IMG/VR virus record: IMGVR_UViG_3300012002_000039
Span: 1-22,017 of that record
DNA from: a virus
Reading direction: 5' to 3' (one strand)
Length of the DNA: 22,017 nucleotides
Shown here piece by piece: positions 8,339-16,022 of this stretch. The notes under the pieces are model-generated. The model searched no databases. It saw nothing but the letters and a program-made list of their open reading frames with translations, and was not told the origin of the DNA. The position numbers and the translations under genes are program-made. The number at the start of each line of letters is the position of its first letter. Position 1 is the stretch's first letter.

Positions 8339-8965
8339 CTATTTTAGGTCCAATGTAAAGTTATCAATCAATTCTTCCCCTTTCTCTACGATAATTGGTA
8401 CTGCATCTTGCATTGCAGGTAAAAGGTACGGTCTTGCAGGAATCTCAAAGTGTGTTCTGTTCTTTGTTGCAAGTGCTAAACTTTTCCACCTAAATGCTTC
8501 TGGAAAGTCTGTCTCATAAAACATGAACCAAAAGAATCCCCTCATGTCTTCTGTAATCTTAATCCTACCTCCTTTCTCATGTATTCGTGCATATGGAACC
8601 CATATTGTTACCTTCCAATTTAGGCCCATTTCCGTGAACTCAAAAGTGTGCAATCCTTCACGTATTCCTGAACGTCCTCCTGAACCTGGTTGTCCAGATC
8701 CTCTATTATCCCTAAAGTTTTGTGCAACTGCTGCTGAAAGTCTACCCTTAACTTGCCGTAATGTATCGGTAGTATTTGGAGGCAATGCAGGACTATGATC
8801 TACAAAGATTGCTCCTGCATCTCGCATGTACTCTTGAGTTGAGATTCTTACGAACTCATTAGGTATTACTCTTTCTGCTAATGGACGTAATACCTTTTCC
8901 CTCATTTGTTCGGGAAACTCTTTCCATGCAGCAACGAATAAGTCTATGTTAGATTCTATTGCCAT
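8339..8965 (-). CDS. Tail completion / virion morphogenesis protein (Mu gpG / HK97 gp10-like)
   Basis: A 208-residue protein with the signature of the gpG/gp10 morphogenesis family: WVPYARIHEKGGRIKI (about 122-137) followed near the C-terminus by FEIPARPYLLPAM (about 173-185). In this family the YA.IHE.GG motif and the iPaRPyl motif are the two most conserved stretches. These proteins act at the head-tail interface or finish the tail end. The ATG overlaps the stop of the upstream adaptor gene by one base (TAATG), and the downstream gene starts one base after its stop. The N-terminal 60 residues are helical. Length is slightly above the usual 130-180, owing to an insertion between residues 75 and 105 that is Gly/Ser/Arg-rich. 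Confidence 0.8.
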   Translation of the reverse strand: MAIESNIDLFVAAWKEFPEQMREKVLRPLAERVIPNEFVRISTQEYMRDAGAIFVDHSPALPPNTTDTLRQVKGRLSAAVAQNFRDNRGSGQPGSGGRSGIREGLHTFEFTEMGLNWKVTIWVPYARIHEKGGRIKITEDMRGFFWFMFYETDFPEAFRWKSLALATKNRTHFEIPARPYLLPAMQDAVPIIVEKGEELIDNFTLDLK

Positions 8966-9636
8966 TAAGCATAGAACTTATAATCCAAAAGTGTCATTAA
9001 CTGATTAGATACAAACTTCTCATCCAGACTTGTCTTCTGGATTGTAGCTCGCATGTTTGATCCAATGTTCTGGATACTTTCGGACATACCAACTAATCCC
9101 TTAATCTGTTGCGTTGCCCAATACACGGCAATACGTAGGGATACACCTATAATGTCCTGGGGCAATGTTGGTATATCATCTACGCTATTAAGATTGTCCT
9201 CAATGTCACTTGAGAAGTCACTTAATTGATCTTGTCCCTCTCTGCGATAACCTGCAATGTAGTTTACGGAGTTCAATCTATCCTTTGCAAAAATATACCG
9301 ATCTCCGTATATAATTGTGTCTTCATCCGTCCATAATACCGGCCACTCATTTACATGGTGCAATTTCAGACGGTACAAATAATCATCATTTGGAGTACGA
9401 TCTGAACGGCACCAATCCATACTCCTTAATAGTGCCTTGTTGGTATCAACAAGCAACCTACGATTAAGATGATTCTTTACGTGTTCGGATGATTCTTCAA
9501 GTAAACGTATACCTTCATCAGACCACTGACCTGAATCATCAAATACTTGTTCAGCTAGTTTGTCTTCTGCATCCGAACGTAAAAGTATGTTCTTTGCACC
9601 ATCCAGTGTTACCAAAGATTCATCCGATACAGGCAT
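8965..9636 (-). CDS. Head-tail adaptor (gp6-like connector)
   Basis: A 223-residue mostly helical protein at the start of the neck genes. It starts MPVSDESLVTLDGAKNIL and contains VNYIAGYRREGQ (about 124-135) and then a helix region IPTLPQDIIGVSLRIAVYWA (about 154-173). A 'v.Y.aGy' strand followed by an acidic linker and 'lP.dl..a.......y' helices is the usual pattern of DNA-packaging/head-tail connector proteins of the HK97 gp6/SPP1 gp15 type, which form a ring beneath the portal. Its stop overlaps the next ATG. The length is larger than HK97 gp6 (about 110) because of an extra beta segment at 60-123. The family call is by pattern and position. Confidence 0.65.
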   Translation of the reverse strand: MPVSDESLVTLDGAKNILLRSDAEDKLAEQVFDDSGQWSDEGIRLLEESSEHVKNHLNRRLLVDTNKALLRSMDWCRSDRTPNDDYLYRLKLHHVNEWPVLWTDEDTIIYGDRYIFAKDRLNSVNYIAGYRREGQDQLSDFSSDIEDNLNSVDDIPTLPQDIIGVSLRIAVYWATQQIKGLVGMSESIQNIGSNMRATIQKTSLDEKFVSNQLMTLLDYKFYA

Positions 9637-9650
9637 GTGTGTTTAATACC

Positions 9651-10121
9651 TCACTTGTTTTGGAGCTTATTGATAGCTTCTTTGCGTGCCTCCATGTATG
9701 CATCCTTAATGTCTTTCGAGTAGGATTCTCCAATCCCACTTATTTCGGTGAAGTCCTCACTATAATCTGAAAGATCACCAAAAGTGTGAATGTCATTCTT
9801 CTTTAGTTGCCCGAAGTGAGGAAAGGTTTGCGGGATCATTTCATCGAAGAAGTTCATCTTATTCCCTTTGTCAACATCAGCTCCACTGTCTTCCTGGTCC
9901 TCGTCTTCTTTCTTAACCTCCGAAGTCTCTTTCTTCTCCGTGAATGTCTCGTCCTCATCTTCTTCTATAAACTCGACATACCCTCTCATCTCTAATGTTT
10001 CAGCTATAGGTTCAGGTAGGAGAATTACATCCCCTTTATTTGCAAGGTTTTTATTACCTTCCCTGGATACATTCTCCATTGTATTATTCATAAATGCAGT
10101 CTTTGCCTTAACCTTTTTCAT
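9651..10121 (-). CDS. Acidic helix-hairpin-helix phage protein
   Basis: The likely start is the ATG at 10119-10121, which overlaps the glycosyltransferase stop as ATGA; this gives 156 residues starting MKKVKAKTAFMNNTMENVSR. The frame is open 69 bases further upstream (to 10190), but that part overlaps the glycosyltransferase. Residues 27-55 (GDVILLPEPIAETLEMRGY) resemble a small phage module (DUF7302-like: a Gly-Asp turn, then 'l.e..A..L...GyvE'). Residues 56-100 are a highly acidic linker. The C-terminal part (105-150) contains HTFGDLSDYSEDFTEISGIG, a helix-hairpin-helix pattern like that of the RNA polymerase alpha C-terminal domain, often involved in DNA or protein binding. Located at the head end of the neck gene group; role unknown. 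Confidence 0.6.
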   Translation of the reverse strand: MKKVKAKTAFMNNTMENVSREGNKNLANKGDVILLPEPIAETLEMRGYVEFIEEDEDETFTEKKETSEVKKEDEDQEDSGADVDKGNKMNFFDEMIPQTFPHFGQLKKNDIHTFGDLSDYSEDFTEISGIGESYSKDIKDAYMEARKEAINKLQNK

Positions 10122-11224
10122 GACAGTTCTGGTAGTTTGTAATGATGTTTGTCGATGTTCCAGTCTTCTTGAATAGGGGATCTTTGCCACTGACTATACC
10201 TTTCTTCTGTTATCCCCATCTTTTGCTTCTTTTGCTTCACCCACTTTCTACTCCTTTGTTTGTTATATCTTTCGGGATTGCTACCATGACGATCATGTAT
10301 GCAAGTCGTATCCAATACTAATGCAACACCTAGAGGTACATCTTCGGGTACATCTGGAAGGTAGAATGGACGTGCATCATCCATTTGAACAACTGTTTCT
10401 GCATACCCATAATCTACCAGTTGTTTGCCATATTCTTCGGGTACTTTAATCCACTGATTCCCCATCTTCCGGCCGCCAAGGTATTTTCTATTCTGGATGG
10501 TAGTCTTAAGGTAAACATCCATGTTACCATCCTTATCTACAACATCTGGATTATTTCCAGTTGCACGTTTTATATACCTTTTTCTCCACTTCCAGTCTAA
10601 TTTATTATAGGGCCAATCCTCATTTAATGGTGCTCTTAATGCTGCAAGTCGCGTGAACCACTCGATATGCTCCTGTAACGGCAAAGATTCATCCCACGGA
10701 TTCCACTCAACGGCACCACGGCACGCGAGAAACCAGTTCGGGGTAAACATGACCCTCACCCAAGGTCCAACTTTGCGCCCGTTAGAAGCCGAAATTAGCG
10801 TTTCTGACGGATGCCGAAGTTCGGCAATGGTACCATTATAATCTACTTCTCCGGTAAACCAATTGTCCCTCTTTCTACCAAATGTCCAATTACCACCTAC
10901 AACACCAATATCATCCTGCGATTCTATAAGGTCAAAGAACTTTCGTATGTCTGTATCCTCTGTGCATATATAATCATCATCCCAAACGAATACATACGGT
11001 TCGTTTGTACGTTGCACTAGATGATTCCTCTTTGCAGACAGCCCAATATCATACGCATTTGGAGGTACGTTATATGCACCATCAAAGTCTGTTCTCTCCC
11101 TACTATCGTCACATATGTATATGTTGGGCTTGTTGCCGTAATGGTTACGTATTGAGTTAATTAACCTTTGGGCAACACGAGGACGCTCATGTGTTGTTAT
11201 AATGTGTGCAATCTTGTTATGCAT
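10118..11224 (-). CDS. Family-2-like glycosyltransferase with C-terminal accessory module
   Basis: A 368-residue protein. The N-terminal part is a GT-A nucleotide-sugar fold: KIAHIITTHERPRVAQRLI (4-22), then YICDDSRERTD (36-46), DIGLSAKRNHLV (59-70) and the metal-binding DxD-type motif VWDDDY (80-85). A WDESLPLQEHIEWF stretch (177-190) fits the region holding the catalytic acid. It is most like GalNAc-transferase/family 2 enzymes that work on exposed sugars. Residues 257-282 (VPEEYGKQLVDYGYAE) repeat the small module seen in the next gene; residues 300-368 are basic and unassigned. It overlaps the sulfotransferase by eight bases and the next gene by four, so these genes are translated together. 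Targets could be the virion, the host envelope or a capsid glycan; the sequence does not say. Confidence 0.85.
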   Translation of the reverse strand: MHNKIAHIITTHERPRVAQRLINSIRNHYGNKPNIYICDDSRERTDFDGAYNVPPNAYDIGLSAKRNHLVQRTNEPYVFVWDDDYICTEDTDIRKFFDLIESQDDIGVVGGNWTFGRKRDNWFTGEVDYNGTIAELRHPSETLISASNGRKVGPWVRVMFTPNWFLACRGAVEWNPWDESLPLQEHIEWFTRLAALRAPLNEDWPYNKLDWKWRKRYIKRATGNNPDVVDKDGNMDVYLKTTIQNRKYLGGRKMGNQWIKVPEEYGKQLVDYGYAETVVQMDDARPFYLPDVPEDVPLGVALVLDTTCIHDRHGSNPERYNKQRSRKWVKQKKQKMGITEERYSQWQRSPIQEDWNIDKHHYKLPELS

Positions 11225-11846
11225 ATTGCCGGGATGTATTTTCTGTAATTCCGGCTTCTACTTTCCAATTACTTTGCGGTATACCTGCATGTTTCAGTAT
11301 ATACCTAACTCCAACCTCATTGTTAAGCTCCCTTGTCTCAAATAGCTTAACCTCACTGTAATTGTTTGCCGCATTTTGCATTAAGGATACACAATGATCC
11401 CAAAATCTTCCAATAGCAACTCCACGTTCTTCTCCAGGCTTATATATTGGGTAACACTTATCCCAATCGCTAAACTCATACTTTTCGCCATTGTGATACT
11501 GCCAATGATTCTTATCTGTTACCCAACGTTCGTATGATGCAATAACCTCATCACGAGGACGAACTAGACCTATAATCCTAACCTGAACGTCAAACTCATT
11601 TCCCCAATGAATAAATTGCTCAATGTGCGGAGTCCAGTAAAATGCACAATCTCCAGCTACATCTACTTGTTCATTGTTAAGGTCCATAAATAAACGATAT
11701 GCCCATAGATACGATGGGCAATTCCATCGTACCTTATGGGCATATCTTTCGTGGGTAACTCTTGAACCAGGTTGTTGACATAGGAGTTGCGATAGGGAAG
11801 TAGAACCGCAGCGTCCTGTACCAACTCCGATTACAATGTCACCCAT
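11217..11846 (-). CDS. PAPS-dependent sulfotransferase
   Basis: A 209-residue protein with the two PAPS-binding elements of the sulfotransferase family. The 5'-phosphosulfate loop is GTGRCGSTSLSQLL (9-22), a clear P-loop-like GRxGSTxL motif. The 3'-phosphate element is LVRPRDEVIASYERW (94-108), with Arg96 and Ser104 at the expected places. The C-terminal helix ETRELNNEVGVRYILKHAGI (170-189) fits the conserved 'l..E.L..d.e..l..i..flg' region. The enzyme would transfer sulfate from PAPS to a hydroxyl of a sugar, lipid or protein. It is short for the family (usually 250-330), but the cofactor motifs are intact. It overlaps the glycosyltransferase gene by eight bases, suggesting that the sugar is the acceptor. 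Confidence 0.85.
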   Translation of the reverse strand: MGDIVIGVGTGRCGSTSLSQLLCQQPGSRVTHERYAHKVRWNCPSYLWAYRLFMDLNNEQVDVAGDCAFYWTPHIEQFIHWGNEFDVQVRIIGLVRPRDEVIASYERWVTDKNHWQYHNGEKYEFSDWDKCYPIYKPGEERGVAIGRFWDHCVSLMQNAANNYSEVKLFETRELNNEVGVRYILKHAGIPQSNWKVEAGITENTSRQYA

Positions 11847-11896
11847 GACGTTCCCCCACCATCACGCAGGGAATCTAACCAAAAGTCAACCTACGA

Positions 11897-13357
11897 TTAA
11901 GAACCACCAGAAGGAGAAGTTGCATCCATACTTTCGTTCTTAACCATACTATCAGGTTGTTCGACAGTAACCGTACCACGTAGATAGGCACGAATAGTTA
12001 CCATCAGTTTCTCAAAGTCATCAGCGTTCTCCGTTGCAATCTCCAACGAAGTCTGACGACGATCATAAAAGGTAGCTCCAACTGCAAAGTTACCTACAAG
12101 TGAGCTTCCTTCCGGCATTGCATTTGTAGATACAATTGGCAAACCCCAAAGTCGTGGTGTTTGTTGACTTTGTGCGTTTGCAAATCTGTAACTACCATCA
12201 TTGTCTTTCTCAAGAACAATGCCCCACCAATTCAATGGTGAGAGTAAAATGCCAGTTGCAGGGAAGTTTGAACGTTGAACTTGAAGGATACTAACCCCAA
12301 TTCGGTCAATATCATCAGCAGTACCATCTACAACTGCATTTTCCAAGTTGGTATTATAGGCACTAGATTGAGGAAAAATCCCATCTAGGTTTTGTCCAGT
12401 ACCATCCCCAAGCAATACTTGATCTTCAAGTGCCAATTCAAGAAGTTGTCTCATTCTTGTATTGACAAATGTTCGGAGACGTGGAGCATCATCTAGAATC
12501 TGGATGCTAGACTTAGCAATATGCCCCAATGTTGCGACAGTTGACGTATTAAGTGTAAACGTCATATCTGTCTGTCCAAGTGCACTACCTTGTCCAGATT
12601 GAACGTCTGCATTGTCCGTCTCACTTTGTTGCTTAACCCATTCCACTGCATCGGAGTCAGTTTCCAACACAGTCAATAGGTCAATAACTGTAGGGGTTCT
12701 AAGTGTAGGATCTTGGACGATCTGTTCACGTTCATCTGGAAATACAACTGGACCTGCACTTCCAGAAACGTTAGTGATATCTTTAAGTCCAACATCATCG
12801 AAATCAACCTTCAATGACGACCCTGCACTTGGACGATTCTTAAAGTTACGCTCATCTACCTTGTCCAGTACCTTTTGACCTAGATCGTCAATAGGCTTTT
12901 TACCTCCAGTCCATTTCTCCTGAACCTTTGTATCAACTTCGTCAACGTGTTCTTGAATCTCACCTACATCTTCACGTAGGCTTTTAATATCATCAACAAG
13001 TTGACTGTTTTCCTCGGAGATACGTTCAATCTTGGTCTTGGCATCATGAGCTGCATCTTTTGCAGTCTTAACATCCCCTTCTAGACCATCTTCCCCAAGG
13101 ATACGATTGAGGTTCTTTTTAAGACCCTCAACCTTATCTTTCAACTCTTTTGTTGCAACTGCTCCGGCCGATGCATACATACCATTACCGGGCATGTCGG
13201 TATGCAATGTTCCGACCTTATCTCCAAGGTATTCGGCCGTACATGTCAATGTATGATCCAGATGTTGCACTTCTGCGCCATACTCCGCCCCAAACAACGC
13301 GACGGTTCCGGCAAAAAGGGCAATAAATGCCCAATACCACTTTCCAAGTTTATGCAT
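11897..13357 (-). CDS. HK97-fold major capsid protein with N-terminal hydrophobic segment
   Basis: I chose the ATG at 13355-13357, which overlaps the protease stop as ATGCATAA; this gives 486 residues. An ATG nine bases upstream is possible. Residues 7-27 (WYWAFIALFAGTVALFGAEYG) form a likely membrane helix, unusual for a capsid protein. About 70-168 is a charged coiled coil, the scaffolding delta domain of HK97-type proteins. From about 178 the mature shell domain follows, with PVVFPDEREQIVQDP, a helix region RLRTFVNTRMRQLLELALEDQVL, SPLNWWGIVLEKDNDGSY (about 353-370) and a closing beta sheet near TIRAYLRGTVTV. The prohead protease next door would remove the N-terminal part during maturation. 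No downstream start explains the frame better, as the next Met (13195) would leave about 150 bases unexplained. Confidence 0.9.
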   Translation of the reverse strand: MHKLGKWYWAFIALFAGTVALFGAEYGAEVQHLDHTLTCTAEYLGDKVGTLHTDMPGNGMYASAGAVATKELKDKVEGLKKNLNRILGEDGLEGDVKTAKDAAHDAKTKIERISEENSQLVDDIKSLREDVGEIQEHVDEVDTKVQEKWTGGKKPIDDLGQKVLDKVDERNFKNRPSAGSSLKVDFDDVGLKDITNVSGSAGPVVFPDEREQIVQDPTLRTPTVIDLLTVLETDSDAVEWVKQQSETDNADVQSGQGSALGQTDMTFTLNTSTVATLGHIAKSSIQILDDAPRLRTFVNTRMRQLLELALEDQVLLGDGTGQNLDGIFPQSSAYNTNLENAVVDGTADDIDRIGVSILQVQRSNFPATGILLSPLNWWGIVLEKDNDGSYRFANAQSQQTPRLWGLPIVSTNAMPEGSSLVGNFAVGATFYDRRQTSLEIATENADDFEKLMVTIRAYLRGTVTVEQPDSMVKNESMDATSPSGGS

Positions 13358-14486
13358 GAGAATCAATTAGTTGGTTCATTTCATCGAGTAGTGTACCCAC
13401 ATCTTTATCAGATGTATTGTCACCGTCGCGGTGATTCTTATTGTAGGATGATCCTACAACAAGGTTGTTAAGCTCGTCCAATGTCTTCTCCATATTTCTC
13501 TCTATGGATCGAGCTACAAACTGTGTATCTTTCCGAACCTCTGTCCATTCATTGCGACTCTGGAATGTAAACCCATTGTCAATGTTTCCGGCATACTCAA
13601 TCTTGAAGTATTTACCGGAATCTACATTTCTTGCAATGATAAACTCTGGATAAATGTCTCTGGTACTAACTCGAAAGTCATCCAGATTTGCAAACTGGTC
13701 ATTAAAGTCAGTTCGGACTAGACTTAATTTGTCATAGATGGAAAGCGCCTTCATGTCTTCCTTAACTTCTTCATTACTTACCTTCTTTCCATCTAATACT
13801 TTTGCTGCAATGTCTTCAAGGGAACTAAACTCCAATGATTTTACAGGAGAAATGTTGGTACGTGGTTCAGCAGGTGTTGGGGTTAATGTTGAGTCAAATC
13901 CCAAAGGCCACTGTTTAATCCAATGTACGGGTTTCCCACTCTTACTTTCAACCTTCTCTCTTTGTACCAAATGAGAGGCAGTTCCAGAGGACAATCCTAA
14001 CTTGCCTTTCTTTGCAAGTTTGTGGATCATTTCCTCATATTTGTTGCGCTTCTGCAATTGGGTTTCATACCAGATGTGATCCTCCCTTTTCTCTAGCTTT
14101 CCACCATCAACATCAATGCGAGTCTTTCCTAACTTTGGATCTGCTCCATGTTGATAAAATGCAGCAGACTTGCCAAACAAGTCAAGGAAATACTCCGTCT
14201 TATTGTTGAAGAAATCTCGTTCTAAGTCGGTCGAATCTGGACCTGAAAAGATAACCAACTTCCCACCAAATGTACCTTTATCATCTAGGTCCTTAATTTG
14301 GTTTACTTGTGGGGATGCAACATGATTACCTTCTAATAGGTCCATTGTCTTATTTGCCTCTATTGCTGATATTTGTTGTTGAGCTTCTTCTCTACTTGAA
14401 TGGCAACCTACAAACTCTCCTTTGTTCAATAATGCAACCTCTCCCTCATTGCATTTGGGGTGATTCTTGCGAATCTGATAGGGCAT
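13350..14486 (-). CDS. Prohead maturation protease (HK97 U35 type)
   Basis: A 378-residue protein lying directly upstream of the capsid gene. Residues 65-215 hold the herpesvirus-like protease fold: GTFGGKLVIFSGPDSTDLERD (70-91 region), the catalytic His in AFYQHGADP (His113) and the catalytic Ser in LGLSSGTASH (Ser166 most likely). These match the His and Ser of the HK97 gp4 dyad. Residues 1-45 form a small N-terminal domain with NHPKC and CHSSREEAQQQI (Cys12, Cys28, His29), a fusion known in phage maturation proteases. Residues 220-378 are an acidic helical tail that may act as scaffold. It cuts the capsid N-terminal region during head assembly. The gene lies 93 bases after the head morphogenesis gene, the largest gap in this cluster. 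Confidence 0.9.
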   Translation of the reverse strand: MPYQIRKNHPKCNEGEVALLNKGEFVGCHSSREEAQQQISAIEANKTMDLLEGNHVASPQVNQIKDLDDKGTFGGKLVIFSGPDSTDLERDFFNNKTEYFLDLFGKSAAFYQHGADPKLGKTRIDVDGGKLEKREDHIWYETQLQKRNKYEEMIHKLAKKGKLGLSSGTASHLVQREKVESKSGKPVHWIKQWPLGFDSTLTPTPAEPRTNISPVKSLEFSSLEDIAAKVLDGKKVSNEEVKEDMKALSIYDKLSLVRTDFNDQFANLDDFRVSTRDIYPEFIIARNVDSGKYFKIEYAGNIDNGFTFQSRNEWTEVRKDTQFVARSIERNMEKTLDELNNLVVGSSYNKNHRDGDNTSDKDVGTLLDEMNQLIDSHA

Positions 14487-14535
14487 ATCAGCATCCCATT
14501 ATTTGTAGGATCGGCCGCTCAATGCAGTGTGTGGA

Positions 14536-14565
14536 ATAATACAGCCATTGTCAAGGGAAAGACAA
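14536..14565 (-). promoter_or_regulatory. Weak candidate promoter for protease/capsid genes
   Basis: In the 93-base gap before the protease gene, read on the minus strand, TTGTCT (14565-14560) and TATTAT (14541-14536) are spaced by 18 bases, as in sigma-70-type promoters. It would boost capsid expression. A TTGACA also occurs in this gap but has no matching -10 element at proper spacing. If the host uses a different consensus, this assignment would be wrong. Confidence 0.2.
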
Positions 14566-14579
14566 CATCAACACGCACA

Positions 14580-15527
14580 TCAGGATACGGGACGCAATGT
14601 GCACCTACAATAGATTGTGTTTCCAGGTGATCCATTTGGGTCGCTTGGATACCACAATGTTTCCGATATACCTCCTGTTCCAAATATAATGAATGGATCG
14701 TCTATTCCTACTATCTGTCCATCTGCACCCCTATGTGACCACCTACTACCAATTACGGGATCTCTAACATCACTGTCTCTCTGACTCAACCATGATATTT
14801 CACTCATTCCAGACTTACGAAATGATTCTCGTTGTCCAAACTCAAATCCTCCGTTAGCTGCTGTACGAACTATTCGATCAAGTCTAAACCCAATGTATTC
14901 CTCTGATTTATTTGCAACTCTTACAACGATTTTGGCCATATTATCCCCTTCTGAAAGGCCACGTTGTATTTCCCTTGCAGCTATTTTCTGGAATGTGTTT
15001 TGTGTTCTTGCTGTCTGATTAAGTATCTCATCTATTACAATTCTTACATTTGGTTTATCAGATGTAAAGTCTGGACCTTCTACAGCTAGACGTGTAAGTC
15101 CAGTTTCAAACCCCTCTTCTACTGATTTTTGTACTCCACCTTTTGCTGTTTCTTTTGTACGATCAAACCACAATCCCCAATCTATTAGTGTCTGAACAAT
15201 AAAGGGAACTAATTCAGGCTTCGTTGCCATCTTACGAAACCCTTTTACACCTACCTTGTCTCTTAGACTCTGAACTAACTCTGATATTTGCTTCTTAAAT
15301 AACCTTCTTAGATCCCTACGTAAAGGCTTTTCCTGTTGCTGTTTAATTGCATCTATAGACTTCCACTCTGCAACTAAGGCTGATTCAGATATTTCATGAT
15401 CCTTTGTTTGGTGCTTATTGTTATGATATATACCTCTACGTACAGCACCAATGTATCCTAAGATACGACGGTCTTCCGTATCTAGGCTTTTTGCTGTAAT
15501 CTTATTGTGGTCACATAAAATACACAT
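14580..15527 (-). CDS. Head morphogenesis / minor capsid protein (Mu gpF / SPP1 gp7-like)
   Basis: A 315-residue protein between the portal and the protease genes. The C-terminal 100 residues carry the family pattern: IVRTAANGGFEFGQ (219-231), SWLSQRDSDVRDP (245-257), WSHRGADGQIVGIDDPF (263-279), YPSDPNG (293-299) and finally YCRCTLRPV (306-314), with two Cys near the end. In this family the 'R..H...G......DPF...P.DP......CRC' ladder is diagnostic. Such proteins enter the procapsid near the portal. The N-terminus MCILCDHNK has another CxxC pair, possibly binding metal with the C-terminal Cys; that is inference. It follows the small gene on its right by one base. Confidence 0.85.
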   Translation of the reverse strand: MCILCDHNKITAKSLDTEDRRILGYIGAVRRGIYHNNKHQTKDHEISESALVAEWKSIDAIKQQQEKPLRRDLRRLFKKQISELVQSLRDKVGVKGFRKMATKPELVPFIVQTLIDWGLWFDRTKETAKGGVQKSVEEGFETGLTRLAVEGPDFTSDKPNVRIVIDEILNQTARTQNTFQKIAAREIQRGLSEGDNMAKIVVRVANKSEEYIGFRLDRIVRTAANGGFEFGQRESFRKSGMSEISWLSQRDSDVRDPVIGSRWSHRGADGQIVGIDDPFIIFGTGGISETLWYPSDPNGSPGNTIYCRCTLRPVS

Positions 15528-15528
15528 C

Positions 15529-15729
15529 TTAGTTGCTCATGTATTCGTATTCGGTGAACATATTCTCATACACGTTTGTTGTATCAGGATATTCATATTC
15601 AATCCTGTCTGCATCTTTATATATCATGTAATGCACTAGAAATGATTGACTGTGATTTATCACTCTTGTTTCAACCACTTCATGATGCTCATCTATATAA
15701 TGTGCATATGCCTTTACCGTGCAAATCAT
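15529..15729 (-). CDS. Small unknown protein
   Basis: A 66-residue protein with many Tyr, Glu and His; its first residues MICTVKAYAHYIDEHHEVVE and its acidic Tyr-rich end (NVYENMFTEYEYMSN) suggest a small alpha/beta fold. The ATG overlaps the stop of the upstream two-helix protein as ATGA, and the next gene starts one base after its stop. Such tight packing supports a real gene. No family recognised; no membrane segment or signal peptide is seen. Confidence 0.6.
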   Translation of the reverse strand: MICTVKAYAHYIDEHHEVVETRVINHSQSFLVHYMIYKDADRIEYEYPDTTNVYENMFTEYEYMSN

Positions 15730-16022
15730 CTTGATTGCAGTATGTCTTTTTCAGCGAACTTCTGTATTGCCTTTGGAGCAAAAGATGCAATAAGCCATCC
15801 AGTTATAATAAATACCCCAAAGTTGGATGGTTCTTCCTTAGATAGAACCATATAAGTGTAACCTATTGCTGCAAATAATGCAATGAATGACATAACCCTC
15901 ATTGCACTTGTTTTACCAGATGATTCTTCAAGTAGACCTTTACCATTTTTACGTTCCTCTTCTATCCTACGATCTTGTTCCTGTCTTCTTTTGCAGCAAC
16001 AACAGTTACAATCCTTGTTCAT
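15726..16022 (-). CDS. Cys-rich two-helix membrane protein, holin candidate
   Basis: A 98-residue protein. The N-terminus MNKDCNCCCCKRRQ has five Cys in six positions, followed by a charged stretch. Two membrane helices follow: 41-60 (MRVMSFIALFAAIGYTYMVL) and 67-84 (NFGVFIITGWLIASFAPKAI), and a short charged tail KFAEKDILQSR. Length, two helices and charged ends fit class II holins, and similar phage proteins ending in PKAIQKFAE are often annotated as holins, but there is no lysin gene beside it here. Start and stop overlap the neighbours as ATGA, so it is made with the secreted Excalibur-like protein upstream. Role in lysis, or in modifying the host membrane, is inference. Confidence 0.65.
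   Translation of the reverse strand: MNKDCNCCCCKRRQEQDRRIEEERKNGKGLLEESSGKTSAMRVMSFIALFAAIGYTYMVLSKEEPSNFGVFIITGWLIASFAPKAIQKFAEKDILQSR

Noticed and set aside
10122-10190. Upstream start of the helix-hairpin-helix protein at 10190
   Set aside because: It lies entirely inside the glycosyltransferase gene, whereas the ATG at 10121 forms an ATGA overlap typical of this genome.
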